Of a stretch of 54,859 nt of DNA, positions 17,995 to 26,659 are shown one piece after another. A model generated the notes under the pieces. The model was given only the letters and a program-made list of their open reading frames with translations, ran no database searches and was not told the DNA's origin. The stretch's first letter is position 1. Each line of letters begins with the position of its first letter. The position numbers were made by a program, and so were the translations under genes. Origin of the DNA: Candidatus Fermentibacterota bacterium (GTDB lineage: Bacteria > Fermentibacterota > Fermentibacteria > Fermentibacterales > JCC-6); the NCBI GenBank assembly GCA_030592645.1, contig JAUVIR010000013.1, forward strand, positions 1-54,859, given 5' to 3'.

Positions 17995-19179
17995 ATGTTG
18001 TACGGTGTAGTTGAAGGGTTCTACGGCAAGCCCTATAGTGCCCGCTGCAGAGGGATTCTGATTCGCTATCTGTCACTTCTTGATGAGGCTGCTTTTGTCT
18101 ATGCACCCAAGAATGATCCTTTCCACAGGCTCAGATGGAGGGAAGATTATCCAGCGGAGAATTGGTCACAATTATCGGGTACTATTGATACTGCTGCCGG
18201 AGCAGGAGTTGATTTTATTTTCGGTATAAGTCCATGGCAATTCAACAGGGGTGAACGCACCTGCCTGAGGAAGAAAGCCCAGAGAGCTCTTGATGCCGGT
18301 GCCGCAGGAATAGCCGTACTATTTGATGACATTCCCCAAACGGCGGATGCGCAGCTTGCTGTCCGTCAGCTTGAGCTTGCCCGCGAAGCTCTCGATGGTT
18401 TTGACTGCACGATATATCTATGTCCCACTATTTACTGCATGGAATTTCTGGAAAAATATAAGGGTTCGAAGTATCTCTCTTCATGGAGGGAGAATGTACC
18501 CCCCGCCTGGAAATCCTTCTGGACAGGGAACGGCGTGATATCAAGAGAACTTGATGAAAACATCATGACGAAAGCGGGCGAATTACTTGGCGGGAAGCCT
18601 GCAATATGGGATAACCTCCTGGCTGATGATTACTGCCTGCGAAGGATATACCTCGCCGGTCTGCAGAACAGGATACCGGACGGGTATTCATATTTCCTTA
18701 ACCCTTCATCATGTTTTCCAGTGGCTCTTCATGCCGTCTACAGGCTTCTGCAGGCTTCCGGGGTCAGTTGCGGTTTTCCTTCCGAGCTTGGGGATATGCC
18801 GCAGGCCTGGGATATTCTCAGCGGCTTTCATTACCTTCCCTGGCATACCGGAACCGGGACAGAATCCCTTCTCCTGGAACTTGAGAATGCCGTTTCGAGC
18901 GGTCCTTCTGGACAGCTGATGGAAAAACTGGGATATATGTCAGGAGTTCTGAGCAGTTTCATCGATTCGATCGGAGATATCGAGGACGGTTTTGAGCTGA
19001 TGCCCTACGTCGTGGATTTAAGAAAGATTATCTGCTGGTGGGAAAATGTTCTGAAGCTGCCTTCCCGATCCTCCAGATTGTCAAGGTTGAAATATCTCAT
19101 GTTTGAAAGGCTTCCCTTCGATCATCCGCTTGCAATGATCACAGCGGAGCTTGCAACGAATTGTGGAAGAGGGGAATAA
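17995..19179 (+). CDS. GH84-family beta-N-acetylglucosaminidase (O-GlcNAcase-like)
   Basis: The N-terminus GVVEGFYGKPYS, followed by YAPKNDPFHRLRWREDYP and FGISPW, is the signature of the GH84 catalytic barrel. The catalytic Asp pair is D111-D112 in AVLFDDIPQT; in this family one Asp polarises the substrate acetamido group and the other is the acid/base. IWDNLLADDY and the FLNPSS stretch match the distal sugar-binding loops. The enzyme has 394 residues and no signal peptide or carbohydrate-binding module, so it looks like a cytoplasmic catalytic domain only. Known bacterial GH84 enzymes remove beta-linked GlcNAc. GGAG at 17986-17989 sets the start. The stop overlaps the next start (TAATG). 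Confidence 0.9.
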   Translation: MLYGVVEGFYGKPYSARCRGILIRYLSLLDEAAFVYAPKNDPFHRLRWREDYPAENWSQLSGTIDTAAGAGVDFIFGISPWQFNRGERTCLRKKAQRALDAGAAGIAVLFDDIPQTADAQLAVRQLELAREALDGFDCTIYLCPTIYCMEFLEKYKGSKYLSSWRENVPPAWKSFWTGNGVISRELDENIMTKAGELLGGKPAIWDNLLADDYCLRRIYLAGLQNRIPDGYSYFLNPSSCFPVALHAVYRLLQASGVSCGFPSELGDMPQAWDILSGFHYLPWHTGTGTESLLLELENAVSSGPSGQLMEKLGYMSGVLSSFIDSIGDIEDGFELMPYVVDLRKIICWWENVLKLPSRSSRLSRLKYLMFERLPFDHPLAMITAELATNCGRGE

Positions 19180-20504
19180 TGAACATCCAGCTGGCTGGAT
19201 ACAATACGGATGTACAGAACGGGGGCAATACCCCGGAAACACTGTCAGCTTCTTATGCGCGGATCAGCCGGGATCCGAGACCGATCAACGTTCTCCGGAA
19301 GGAAGCAGCCGCGGAAGTGGAGAAAGCAAGGGCATCCAATAGATGTATTATCTTCGATTACGGTCACGGGTCAGTTGCCGAGCATGCCGTATTCAATTTC
19401 GATATCCTTGATGTGTCCAGGCTTGCAGCTGAGGAGCTTCAGAGTTTCCGTCTGGCCAGTTTTACAGAGAAATCACAGAGGTACATCCGCATAGGTGAGG
19501 ATATTGTGATTCCCCCGGAGCTTAGCAGCGGCTCTCAAAGGAGTTTCAGTGAATGCGCCTCTCAGCTGTTTCAGCTATACAACAGGATATACGACAGCCT
19601 CCGCAGCAGCGGCCTAGCAAAGGATAGAGCGAAGGAGGATGCAAGGTACGTTCTGCCTCTAGCCACCTCATGCCAGATGGGTATGACGGTCAACGCAAGA
19701 GAACTGGAGCTCATGGTCAGAAGAATGTCATGTCATCCCTTTGAGGAAGTAAGAAGTATCGCCTCAAGACTGCTTGAGCTGGTGATGGAAGCGGCCCCTT
19801 CGCTGTTCCTGTTCCTCGAACCCACAGCCATGGACACATTCGCAAATTCTCCGTCTCCCATCGAATCCTGTCCGCCGGATCGCGTAGCTCTGCTGGATTG
19901 CGATGACGATTCAAAGGTGGGGCCTCTGCTTATTCAGTGGAGCAGGGGCAGCTCCCTTGATACCGCGGCGGTAGCGTGGTCTGAACTTGACGGAGAGGGC
20001 AGGGAGGAGCTTTTCATGGATGTCCTTTCGGGGCTTGGGATACATGATCCTCTCCCCAGAATATGGGAATTCTTCAGAGCTGAATTCCAGCTGGTACTTT
20101 CGGCAACAGCATACGCCCAGCTGAAAAGGCACCGCTTATGCAGCAGGCTTGTCTCGGTCTACGATCCGATTCTTGGTACGACGGTTCCCGCTTCCATTTC
20201 CGATGCCGGTCTTGAGGATGATTTTATGAGGGGCATTTCAGAAGCGGAAAGAACTGCAGGTTCACTCGGGAAGCTGTATCCCTATATGCTGACAAATGCC
20301 CACAGAAGAAGGGTAGTTCTCAGCATGAATGGACGGGAACTCTACCATTTTTCAAGGCTCAGGGAAGATGCGCATGCGCAGTGGGATATCAGAGAGATCG
20401 CTCACGAGATGATGGCCGCCTTAAAAGAGAAGGCACCGCTTACCTTCATTCTCAGCGGCGGGAAATCCCAGGTATCCGATCTGTTCAGACCTGACATGCA
20501 CTAA
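19179..20504 (+). CDS. Double-domain ThyX-like flavin-dependent thymidylate synthase homologue
   Basis: The start at 19179 shares one base with the GH84 stop and has GAGGGG upstream; an in-frame ATG at 19161 is less likely. The protein of 441 residues contains two ThyX-like halves. Half 1 has GHGSVAEHAVFNF (from 62) and SFRLASFTEKSQRY (89-102), where the usual RHR is replaced by SFR but the S..E.S.RY part is kept. Half 2 has the RHR (317-319, in QLKRHRLCSR) but a weak downstream part. ThyX makes dTMP from dUMP with FAD, NADPH and methylene-THF. Whether this fused form does so, or is a paralogue with another substrate, cannot be told from sequence. Confidence 0.82.
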   Translation: MNIQLAGYNTDVQNGGNTPETLSASYARISRDPRPINVLRKEAAAEVEKARASNRCIIFDYGHGSVAEHAVFNFDILDVSRLAAEELQSFRLASFTEKSQRYIRIGEDIVIPPELSSGSQRSFSECASQLFQLYNRIYDSLRSSGLAKDRAKEDARYVLPLATSCQMGMTVNARELELMVRRMSCHPFEEVRSIASRLLELVMEAAPSLFLFLEPTAMDTFANSPSPIESCPPDRVALLDCDDDSKVGPLLIQWSRGSSLDTAAVAWSELDGEGREELFMDVLSGLGIHDPLPRIWEFFRAEFQLVLSATAYAQLKRHRLCSRLVSVYDPILGTTVPASISDAGLEDDFMRGISEAERTAGSLGKLYPYMLTNAHRRRVVLSMNGRELYHFSRLREDAHAQWDIREIAHEMMAALKEKAPLTFILSGGKSQVSDLFRPDMH

Positions 20505-20519
20505 CAGAAGGATACAGGA

Positions 20520-21803
20520 ATGCAATGCCCCAGTGTGGACAGTCTCTTTCTCCGGGCAAACGGAAATTTCGTCTGCTGGGACGATGCTGGAAGTGATAAG
20601 GTTCTGCTGCGGTACGGTGCCTCGAAGGATATGTCCTGTATTGTCTTTGCCGGCGGTTCATGTGAAGCAATAGCAAAGAAACTCGCTTGCAGCACCCTGC
20701 CATTCCCTGAAATCTGTCCTGGATGCTATTGTCTATCTTTCTCCGGTTCGCCTTGCTTTAGCAGCCGCATGCTCAACGTTATGCAGGTCGAACCCTCTTC
20801 TCGGTGCACATTGAGATGCAAGGCCTGCGCAACGCCCCTGGAAAGAGAAAGACTGCAGCCGCCTCACGATCTATCACCATCTGTATTCGAGAAAGTGCTT
20901 CAGGATTTTACCGGGAACGGGATCGATATTCGAACATTCGATTTTTCCGGGCATGGAGAACCTATGATGAATCCCGATCTCTGGCAGATAATAAGTCTGG
21001 CACGGAAGTACTACCCCGGCGCGTTTCTCACTTTGATCACAAACGCTCATGGAGATTTTGAGGAGTGGCACGTATTCTCCGGTCTGGATCAGATCCAGTT
21101 TTCCATAGATGGTGTGGACCAGGAGAGTTTCGAAAAATACAGAGTTGGCGGAAACTTTGAAAAAGCGCTCAGATACATGGAATCCTTCACCAGAACTGCC
21201 AGATCCTCCGGATCATCCGTCCGCATTGTCTGGCGATACATCCTTTTCAACCACAATGACAAAGCTGACCACCTCAGAAAAGCCTTCGAAATGGCAACCG
21301 CTTTCGGGATTCATGACCTTCGATTCATTTTTACTCATAAAGGGATGTGGTCCACTGTCCTTACATCTGCCGCGGAGCTGCGGGATTTCCTCATCGATCT
21401 TGAAGTACCGCCCCGGAGTATTCACATTGATTCTTTCAACTCTCTTCGGATAAGACAGAGATTAAGCCAATTCCTGAAAAGAAGCCATATTTTCTACAGA
21501 ACAGCTCGAAAACTATGGAGGAAAGCAAAGAGAAATCCTTCACGCAGTACGATAATAACATCTGATTACTATCAGTTGTATGAACCGGAACTTGCAAAAG
21601 CACTTGATCTGGGATATGAATTGCTCCGCTGCGGGAGGGAGCCCGATGCGCAAGCTATGTTTTTACATGTTAATAAGATGGTTCAATCTCCAGTATCGGG
21701 CAATGCAACCTACGATCCTGCGATTATTTACAGACATCTCGGACGCTCCTACAGGCGGCTGAAAACTGCGCTGAGCGATCGCTCAACCGGTAAAGCAACT
21801 TAG
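20520..21803 (+). CDS. Radical SAM protein
   Basis: The cluster motif is CTLRCKAC, with C96, C100 and C103 binding the SAM-coordinating 4Fe-4S cluster. A GHGEPMMNP motif, typical of the second strand of the barrel, follows, and then LITNAHG and IQFSIDG. The N-terminal 90 residues are unusually rich in Cys (including ICPGCYCLSFSGSPC) and could hold an extra cluster. The C-terminus has a TPR-like stretch. It lies 15 bases after the ThyX-like gene and one base before a methyltransferase gene, so it is in the same operon. The substrate is unknown; the fold suggests modification of a peptide, nucleotide or sugar. Confidence 0.88.
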   Translation: MQCPSVDSLFLRANGNFVCWDDAGSDKVLLRYGASKDMSCIVFAGGSCEAIAKKLACSTLPFPEICPGCYCLSFSGSPCFSSRMLNVMQVEPSSRCTLRCKACATPLERERLQPPHDLSPSVFEKVLQDFTGNGIDIRTFDFSGHGEPMMNPDLWQIISLARKYYPGAFLTLITNAHGDFEEWHVFSGLDQIQFSIDGVDQESFEKYRVGGNFEKALRYMESFTRTARSSGSSVRIVWRYILFNHNDKADHLRKAFEMATAFGIHDLRFIFTHKGMWSTVLTSAAELRDFLIDLEVPPRSIHIDSFNSLRIRQRLSQFLKRSHIFYRTARKLWRKAKRNPSRSTIITSDYYQLYEPELAKALDLGYELLRCGREPDAQAMFLHVNKMVQSPVSGNATYDPAIIYRHLGRSYRRLKTALSDRSTGKAT

Positions 21804-21804
21804 A

Positions 21805-22611
21805 ATGAAAATAAGAAAAGCGGCTGGCAATCTATTGAGATCCATTCATCTTCTGCATGCAGGGCGATATGCGTACAGAAAACTGATCGGGCAATGGAAA
21901 ACCCTTCATTGGCGTATTGGGCACGGCAATGAACTTGCGCCGGATGGTCTCCCTTATCCGCATCCGCATCTCTGTTACAAGGTAGCTGCAAATTACGATC
22001 CCGTTCATTATTTCTCCACTGGAAAGGCGGGAGTCACCGCAATTCTGAATATTCTTCAGAAGAGTGGAAGGAAAATCAACGAATTCGAGAGGATACTTGA
22101 TTTCGGTTGCGGCTGCGGCCGTATTGCAAGGCACCTGCAGAACCTCAAGGGGGTCGAAGTATTCGGTACAGATATTAACCCGGAGCTTACAGCATGGTCC
22201 CGGCAAAACCTGACTTTCGGCAAGTTCAGTACCAACGGACTTGAGTCAGGATTGGAATACCCGGATAACAGCTTTGATTTAATATACGCAGTCGCGGTGT
22301 TCGGTCATTTTCGGGAAGATCTTCAGAAACACTGGATGAGTGAACTTCAACGTGTCCTCAAACCGGGCGGCTTTCTCCTTATAACTGTCAAGGGAAAGAA
22401 TCGGATAGGTGAACTTACTGAGAAGGAAGCTGCAGAGTTCAGATCGGGAAGACTCGTCGTGATCGAACCCGAATGCTCCGGGGCGAACTATTGTCTTGTT
22501 TACCATCCTGATACATATGTTAGAAATACTCTCGCATCTGATATGGAGATCCTTTATTACGAACCATCAGGATCACCGGATACCGCTCAGGATGTTTACC
22601 TTTTCAGATAG
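21805..22611 (+). CDS. Class I SAM-dependent methyltransferase
   Basis: Motif I is ILDFGCGCGRIARHL, motif II holds the acidic residue in VFGTDINPEL, and the post-motif is LKPGGFLLITVKG. These are the standard elements of the Rossmann-like methyltransferases. The first 60 residues are basic and helical, with a run of His and Tyr that may bind substrate. It begins one base after the stop of the radical SAM gene, and the two probably act on the same substrate. It converges on the secreted propeller gene that ends at 22666. The methyl acceptor cannot be inferred. Confidence 0.88.
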   Translation: MKIRKAAGNLLRSIHLLHAGRYAYRKLIGQWKTLHWRIGHGNELAPDGLPYPHPHLCYKVAANYDPVHYFSTGKAGVTAILNILQKSGRKINEFERILDFGCGCGRIARHLQNLKGVEVFGTDINPELTAWSRQNLTFGKFSTNGLESGLEYPDNSFDLIYAVAVFGHFREDLQKHWMSELQRVLKPGGFLLITVKGKNRIGELTEKEAAEFRSGRLVVIEPECSGANYCLVYHPDTYVRNTLASDMEILYYEPSGSPDTAQDVYLFR

Positions 22612-22665
22612 TCTGTAACTTACTCATGGAGCGAATGCATTCCCGGGTCCTGTCAGTTGAAAGGA

Positions 22666-25494
22666 TTATCTGAGGGTTATCTCCAGTATTTTTGGTCTGC
22701 CCAGCAGCGCCCCGGATACAGGTGTTATTTTCAGCAGAACCTCGTGCAGTCTGTCGTCCAGGTCCGTATCAAAATGCCAAATCAGTTCACCTTCGTAACT
22801 GCTGATGTACCTGCCGAAGATATCTCCTTCAACCGTTGCTTCCTGCCATGTCTCACCGTTGTCCATACTGAACGTAACATGAAGATCAATGGTTCTTTTT
22901 CGAGGGTCGGTCAGCTCGTAGGAGATGGTAACAGTGCTGTTCTGCAGGGAAATGTTACTCACAGCAGCCTGCATTACTGAAGGCAGGCTGGAATTGTTGA
23001 TCGAGAGCGGACCTGCAGCTTCTGAGAAGACAGTATCCGCATCAACAGCGCCAAGCCTTATTCTGAGTTCCATGGATTCAATCCCCGGAAGATCTTCCGA
23101 TGAGTTCCAGGTTACTGTTGATTGGTAAGAATAGGGGAAATAGACTTCATCTGCGATAAGACCTGAGGCAGGTATCCAGATGGACGAACCTTCCAGTTTA
23201 TACTGCAGTACCAGAGAAATATCATCTTCTTCCGTGTCGGATATTCGGAATGAGATCGGTACGGAACCGTCAAAGTGTTCCCAGTTACCCGGGGATGTGA
23301 TCGTAACTGACGGAAGGTTGTTATTATCTACATGAAATGGAGAAGATGGTACCGCTGTTCCGGCTTCCAGGTTACTTGGAACTGCTCTGAATTTGATCTC
23401 ATCACTATCGAATCCCGGTATGTCCGCATCAGATTCCCAGATGATCTCGTACTGATAAACACATGCCGTTGGAATGGAGCTCTCAAGAACTGTAGCGGTT
23501 TCCCAGTTAACTCCTGCATCGGTTGAATATTCGTATTGAACATCGAGTGGATTCTCCTGAGGATCGGTAAGCCTGACTCCCAGAGCGATCCTGCCGGATG
23601 CCTCCTCCTCGGGTACGATTATCTGACCGCAGAGGAGCCTGTCGGAATGAAGGTGGAGATCACAGAGAACACTCCAGGGTCCCGGATCAGCATCCGCTGC
23701 TCTTACTCTGAGAGCTAATTCTTCAATTTTCAGCGTGCCGATTTCATTCCTTGCGTTCCAGTTGAAAGGTTCGCCGTAGAACCATTGCGGTATCTCGTAT
23801 GTACTGCCTGAGAGGCGGGTGTTGGTCCAGGTTTCCTGAGAATCAATTGAATACTGCGCCTGCAGCTGAATTATATCACTTTCCGGATCCTCAACCGCAT
23901 ATTGCAGAAGGTAGCACCTCTCCGAAACCTCCTCCGATGTGAAAAGATATAGTGTAGGAGGGGTGTTGTTATCCAGATGGAAAACATTCGACAGTCCACT
24001 GACACCAGGACCATCGGGACAGTAAGGTGTAACCTTAAGAGCACATTGCTCCAGATCCTGCCCCTGAAGGTCTTCATCGCTGAACCAGATGACGCTGCTG
24101 CCGTTATCACGAAAACTGTTGGTTTCGATCCATGAATAACCGGCATTGGTCGAATATGCAAGTGAAATATCAGTTACATTTCTGCCGCTTATCTCATAGG
24201 ACAGTGTCACAGCGCCGGAGACTTCGTGCGTTATGCTTCCAGCCCGTGCAACGGGAAGGTAGGATATTCCGTAGCTTCCGGAATTTGATTCATCACAAAG
24301 CATCTGTGGCCATGAGGCCGTCGCTGTGCTGATCGTGGAAATCGAAAAAGCTGCAAGTTTGCCGGATCTGCCCAGAACAACCAGCTCCTGATTTCCATCG
24401 CCATCGATATCCCCTGCGGCCGGGGTTCTGGATATCGGTTGACCAAAATTAAACGGGTAATTGTTAATAGTGTTTCCATCCGCATTCCAGGCGTATACAT
24501 ATCCATTATCGGATCCGACTATAACACCGAGTCCATCACTTGTTCTTGTAACAATCGGAGAAGTGGGAGTGCCGACTGTAACATTCGGCCAACGCCATTT
24601 TCCGGAGATTCTTCCGCTGCCGTTGATGAGGGTTACTGAACCGTCTATACATGACACTGCGAGCTGAAGTCCTGTTATATCAGGATCAAGATGACCGATT
24701 GCCACAGCTCCTCGGGTGGACCTGCTATCAAGGAAGAAAGGCCACCCATCAATTCTGCTGCCGCTGGAGCTAACTACGTAGAGTCTGTCATTGTATGTAG
24801 TGAAAACAACATCGCCAAGACCATCGGCATCGATGTCTGCTGTTACCGGGATACTTCCGCACGTGTAGCCTGTGTTGATTGGCCATCCGGGGAGTATTGA
24901 TCCATCGTTTGACAGAACATAGATTTTTGTCGTTACCAGTGCGCATACAAGCCCGTATCCTGAATTGCCTCCAAGTGAAAGCTGAGATGGCTGCCAGTAG
25001 AGTTTGGCGGGGAGCTCCACAGGCCAACCGGGCAGGGGAAGACCATAAATATCGAGAAGATGAACACGGGAATCGGCTGAACCGAAAGCGATCTCGGGTG
25101 TCTCATCATTATCCAGATCTACCACCGAAATACCCGTTATGATTCCAGGTCCTGCGAACACGGGCCAGCCTGGCTGCTCGATACCGCTGTGATCGACCAT
25201 ATGAATAAATCCGCTGTTGTCCGCGTAAACTATCACGTTGCCTGTAACAGGTGTATTCAATGCTGCCGGAATCTCCGATACTCCATAATCGGAGGAAACT
25301 GGGAATCCATCCAGTATCTGGCCGCTTCCTGTCCATCCCCCGAGGCCGTGATCTCCCATTGCAATGAAAATATCCATCGATCCCGCGAAATTATCAGCCA
25401 GAAGAGGACCGGTTAAGGGTAGACAGCCTATATCAGTCTCCCATTCAGGCATTTGCATTAATACTGCCGCTGAAATCAGAATGGAAAGGATCAT
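22666..25494 (-). CDS. Secreted FG-GAP/PQQ-like propeller protein with tandem Ig-like repeats
   Basis: The start has GAGGT at a good distance, and the N-terminus (MILSILISAAVLMQ) is a short signal peptide. Residues from about 20 to 390 form a propeller with recurring W-P and DxDxDG patterns (DLDNDETPEIAF, DIDADGLGDVVF, DIDGDGNQELVVL). The C-terminal 550 residues are five diverged Fn3/Ig-like repeats. Each has a Y/S-x-D-x-G-x-x-W strand and a closing Trp strand (VIWFSDED, FNWNARNE, IIWESDAD, VTWNSSED, LIWHFDTD). No catalytic motif and no Por sorting tail were seen. It is probably a surface or extracellular binding or structural protein. Confidence 0.8.
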   Translation of the reverse strand: MILSILISAAVLMQMPEWETDIGCLPLTGPLLADNFAGSMDIFIAMGDHGLGGWTGSGQILDGFPVSSDYGVSEIPAALNTPVTGNVIVYADNSGFIHMVDHSGIEQPGWPVFAGPGIITGISVVDLDNDETPEIAFGSADSRVHLLDIYGLPLPGWPVELPAKLYWQPSQLSLGGNSGYGLVCALVTTKIYVLSNDGSILPGWPINTGYTCGSIPVTADIDADGLGDVVFTTYNDRLYVVSSSGSRIDGWPFFLDSRSTRGAVAIGHLDPDITGLQLAVSCIDGSVTLINGSGRISGKWRWPNVTVGTPTSPIVTRTSDGLGVIVGSDNGYVYAWNADGNTINNYPFNFGQPISRTPAAGDIDGDGNQELVVLGRSGKLAAFSISTISTATASWPQMLCDESNSGSYGISYLPVARAGSITHEVSGAVTLSYEISGRNVTDISLAYSTNAGYSWIETNSFRDNGSSVIWFSDEDLQGQDLEQCALKVTPYCPDGPGVSGLSNVFHLDNNTPPTLYLFTSEEVSERCYLLQYAVEDPESDIIQLQAQYSIDSQETWTNTRLSGSTYEIPQWFYGEPFNWNARNEIGTLKIEELALRVRAADADPGPWSVLCDLHLHSDRLLCGQIIVPEEEASGRIALGVRLTDPQENPLDVQYEYSTDAGVNWETATVLESSIPTACVYQYEIIWESDADIPGFDSDEIKFRAVPSNLEAGTAVPSSPFHVDNNNLPSVTITSPGNWEHFDGSVPISFRISDTEEDDISLVLQYKLEGSSIWIPASGLIADEVYFPYSYQSTVTWNSSEDLPGIESMELRIRLGAVDADTVFSEAAGPLSINNSSLPSVMQAAVSNISLQNSTVTISYELTDPRKRTIDLHVTFSMDNGETWQEATVEGDIFGRYISSYEGELIWHFDTDLDDRLHEVLLKITPVSGALLGRPKILEITLR

Positions 25495-25534
25495 TATAAC
25501 CTCAACTCAAAATGATATATTTCTTTCAGTACCT

Positions 25535-25564
25535 ATACTAGCTTTTTTGAGTCATTGAAGTCAA
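25535..25564 (-). promoter_or_regulatory. Candidate sigma-70-type promoter for the propeller/Ig protein
   Basis: On the minus strand TTGACT (25564-25559) is followed after 18 bases by TAGTAT (25540-25535). The ATG at 25494 lies about 40 bases further on. Five of six -35 bases and four of six -10 bases fit the consensus. Confidence 0.45.
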
Positions 25565-25609
25565 CACTGCACCCATGAATTCTGATCTTGCGTGAAACAC
25601 GAAACAAGG

Positions 25610-25638
25610 TTGACTCTGGGACAAATTTACTCAATAAT
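25610..25638 (+). promoter_or_regulatory. Candidate sigma-70-type promoter for the envelope-machine operon
   Basis: TTGACT at 25610-25615 and AATAAT at 25633-25638 are separated by 17 bases, and each matches five of six consensus bases. This is the best promoter-like site in the window. It lies about 60 bases upstream of the first gene of the 25701-35545 operon. Confidence 0.5.
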
Positions 25639-25700
25639 AATATTCTGTGGTAATTGATATTGCCTGTATGCTCGATAGGATCTTACGGAATGGAGAAATT

Positions 25701-26642
25701 ATGAAGTACCATATAGTTATTGGTCTTCTTTTAGTGTCTACTGTTATTCATGCCGGTTCTCTTCCCTTTTCTCACTCCGGTGTTCTTGATTGTCCGGATG
25801 CATACGTGCTGCAGCATACAGAAGTAGAAATAGAACTATCAGCCTCAATGTATTCCGTTGAAGATACCTCAGGAGCTTCCAACAGCGAGTTCATGATCAC
25901 CGGACATCTTGATATAGGGTTGTTCAAGTACGGTCAGATTGGAGTCTCCTTCCTTGGTGAAGGTGGAGTTGTTGGAGATGTAAAATTCGCGGTGCTGCAT
26001 GAGGGAATTGCGGTTCCCGCCTTCGCAATCGGGCTTGAGAATATTACAGGAGAAAAATACGTTGACTGTTTCAAGATAGATTCCGCCGGTGTAGAGCAGT
26101 TCTATCCTTACGATCATGCACAGAACTGGTCGGCATACGGTGTTGTATCGAAAGACCTCAGATATGTGCTGGGTGTCCCGGCTACAGTTAATCTGGGTAT
26201 AGGTATAGGTCGTTTCGTGGGGATTATTGATTCGGGCGCCATGGGTGTTGGAAGCTCTATATCCCACGGGCTTTTCGGGTCAGTCGTCTACTATCCATCC
26301 GACGTTATCACCGTTGCTCTGGAACAGGATGGACGAGATCTGAATCTTGGAGCATCGTACGATATCACCGATTACATTACAGTACAAATGGCGTGGGCCG
26401 AATTCGAACAGACGATCTTCCCGCCTTCAGGTCAGAACAAGGCCGATATCATGCAGAATTCAAAAGTAACATTCGGAATTCAATCAAGATTCGGACCCAT
26501 ATTCGGTGCTGGTCAGATTGCCCTTGAACGTGAACGGCAGCGAATTGAAAGAGCAAGGGATCGCCTGGAGGAACTGGAAGCAAGAAGACGTGCTGCAGAA
26601 TCTGAGCTTCAGAGACTCCGTGATCTTCTTGAGAATCGCTAA
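25701..26642 (+). CDS. Outer-membrane barrel-like protein with C-terminal coiled coil
   Basis: The chosen ATG at 25701 has GGAG five bases upstream and starts a signal peptide (MKYHIVIGLLLVSTVIHAG); an open frame from 25647 adds residues with no such support. Residues 20 to about 265 are Gly- and aromatic-rich alternating strands like a small outer-membrane barrel (YGQIGVSFLGEGG, LGIGIGRFVG). The final 45 residues are a highly charged heptad-like coil (ERERQRIERARDRLEELEARRR). A barrel with a periplasmic coil would link the outer membrane to periplasmic partners. It is the first gene of the machine operon, 17 bases before the giant TPR protein. No family was assigned. Confidence 0.75.
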   Translation: MKYHIVIGLLLVSTVIHAGSLPFSHSGVLDCPDAYVLQHTEVEIELSASMYSVEDTSGASNSEFMITGHLDIGLFKYGQIGVSFLGEGGVVGDVKFAVLHEGIAVPAFAIGLENITGEKYVDCFKIDSAGVEQFYPYDHAQNWSAYGVVSKDLRYVLGVPATVNLGIGIGRFVGIIDSGAMGVGSSISHGLFGSVVYYPSDVITVALEQDGRDLNLGASYDITDYITVQMAWAEFEQTIFPPSGQNKADIMQNSKVTFGIQSRFGPIFGAGQIALERERQRIERARDRLEELEARRRAAESELQRLRDLLENR

Positions 26643-26659
26643 AGAAACGGTCTGCTGAT

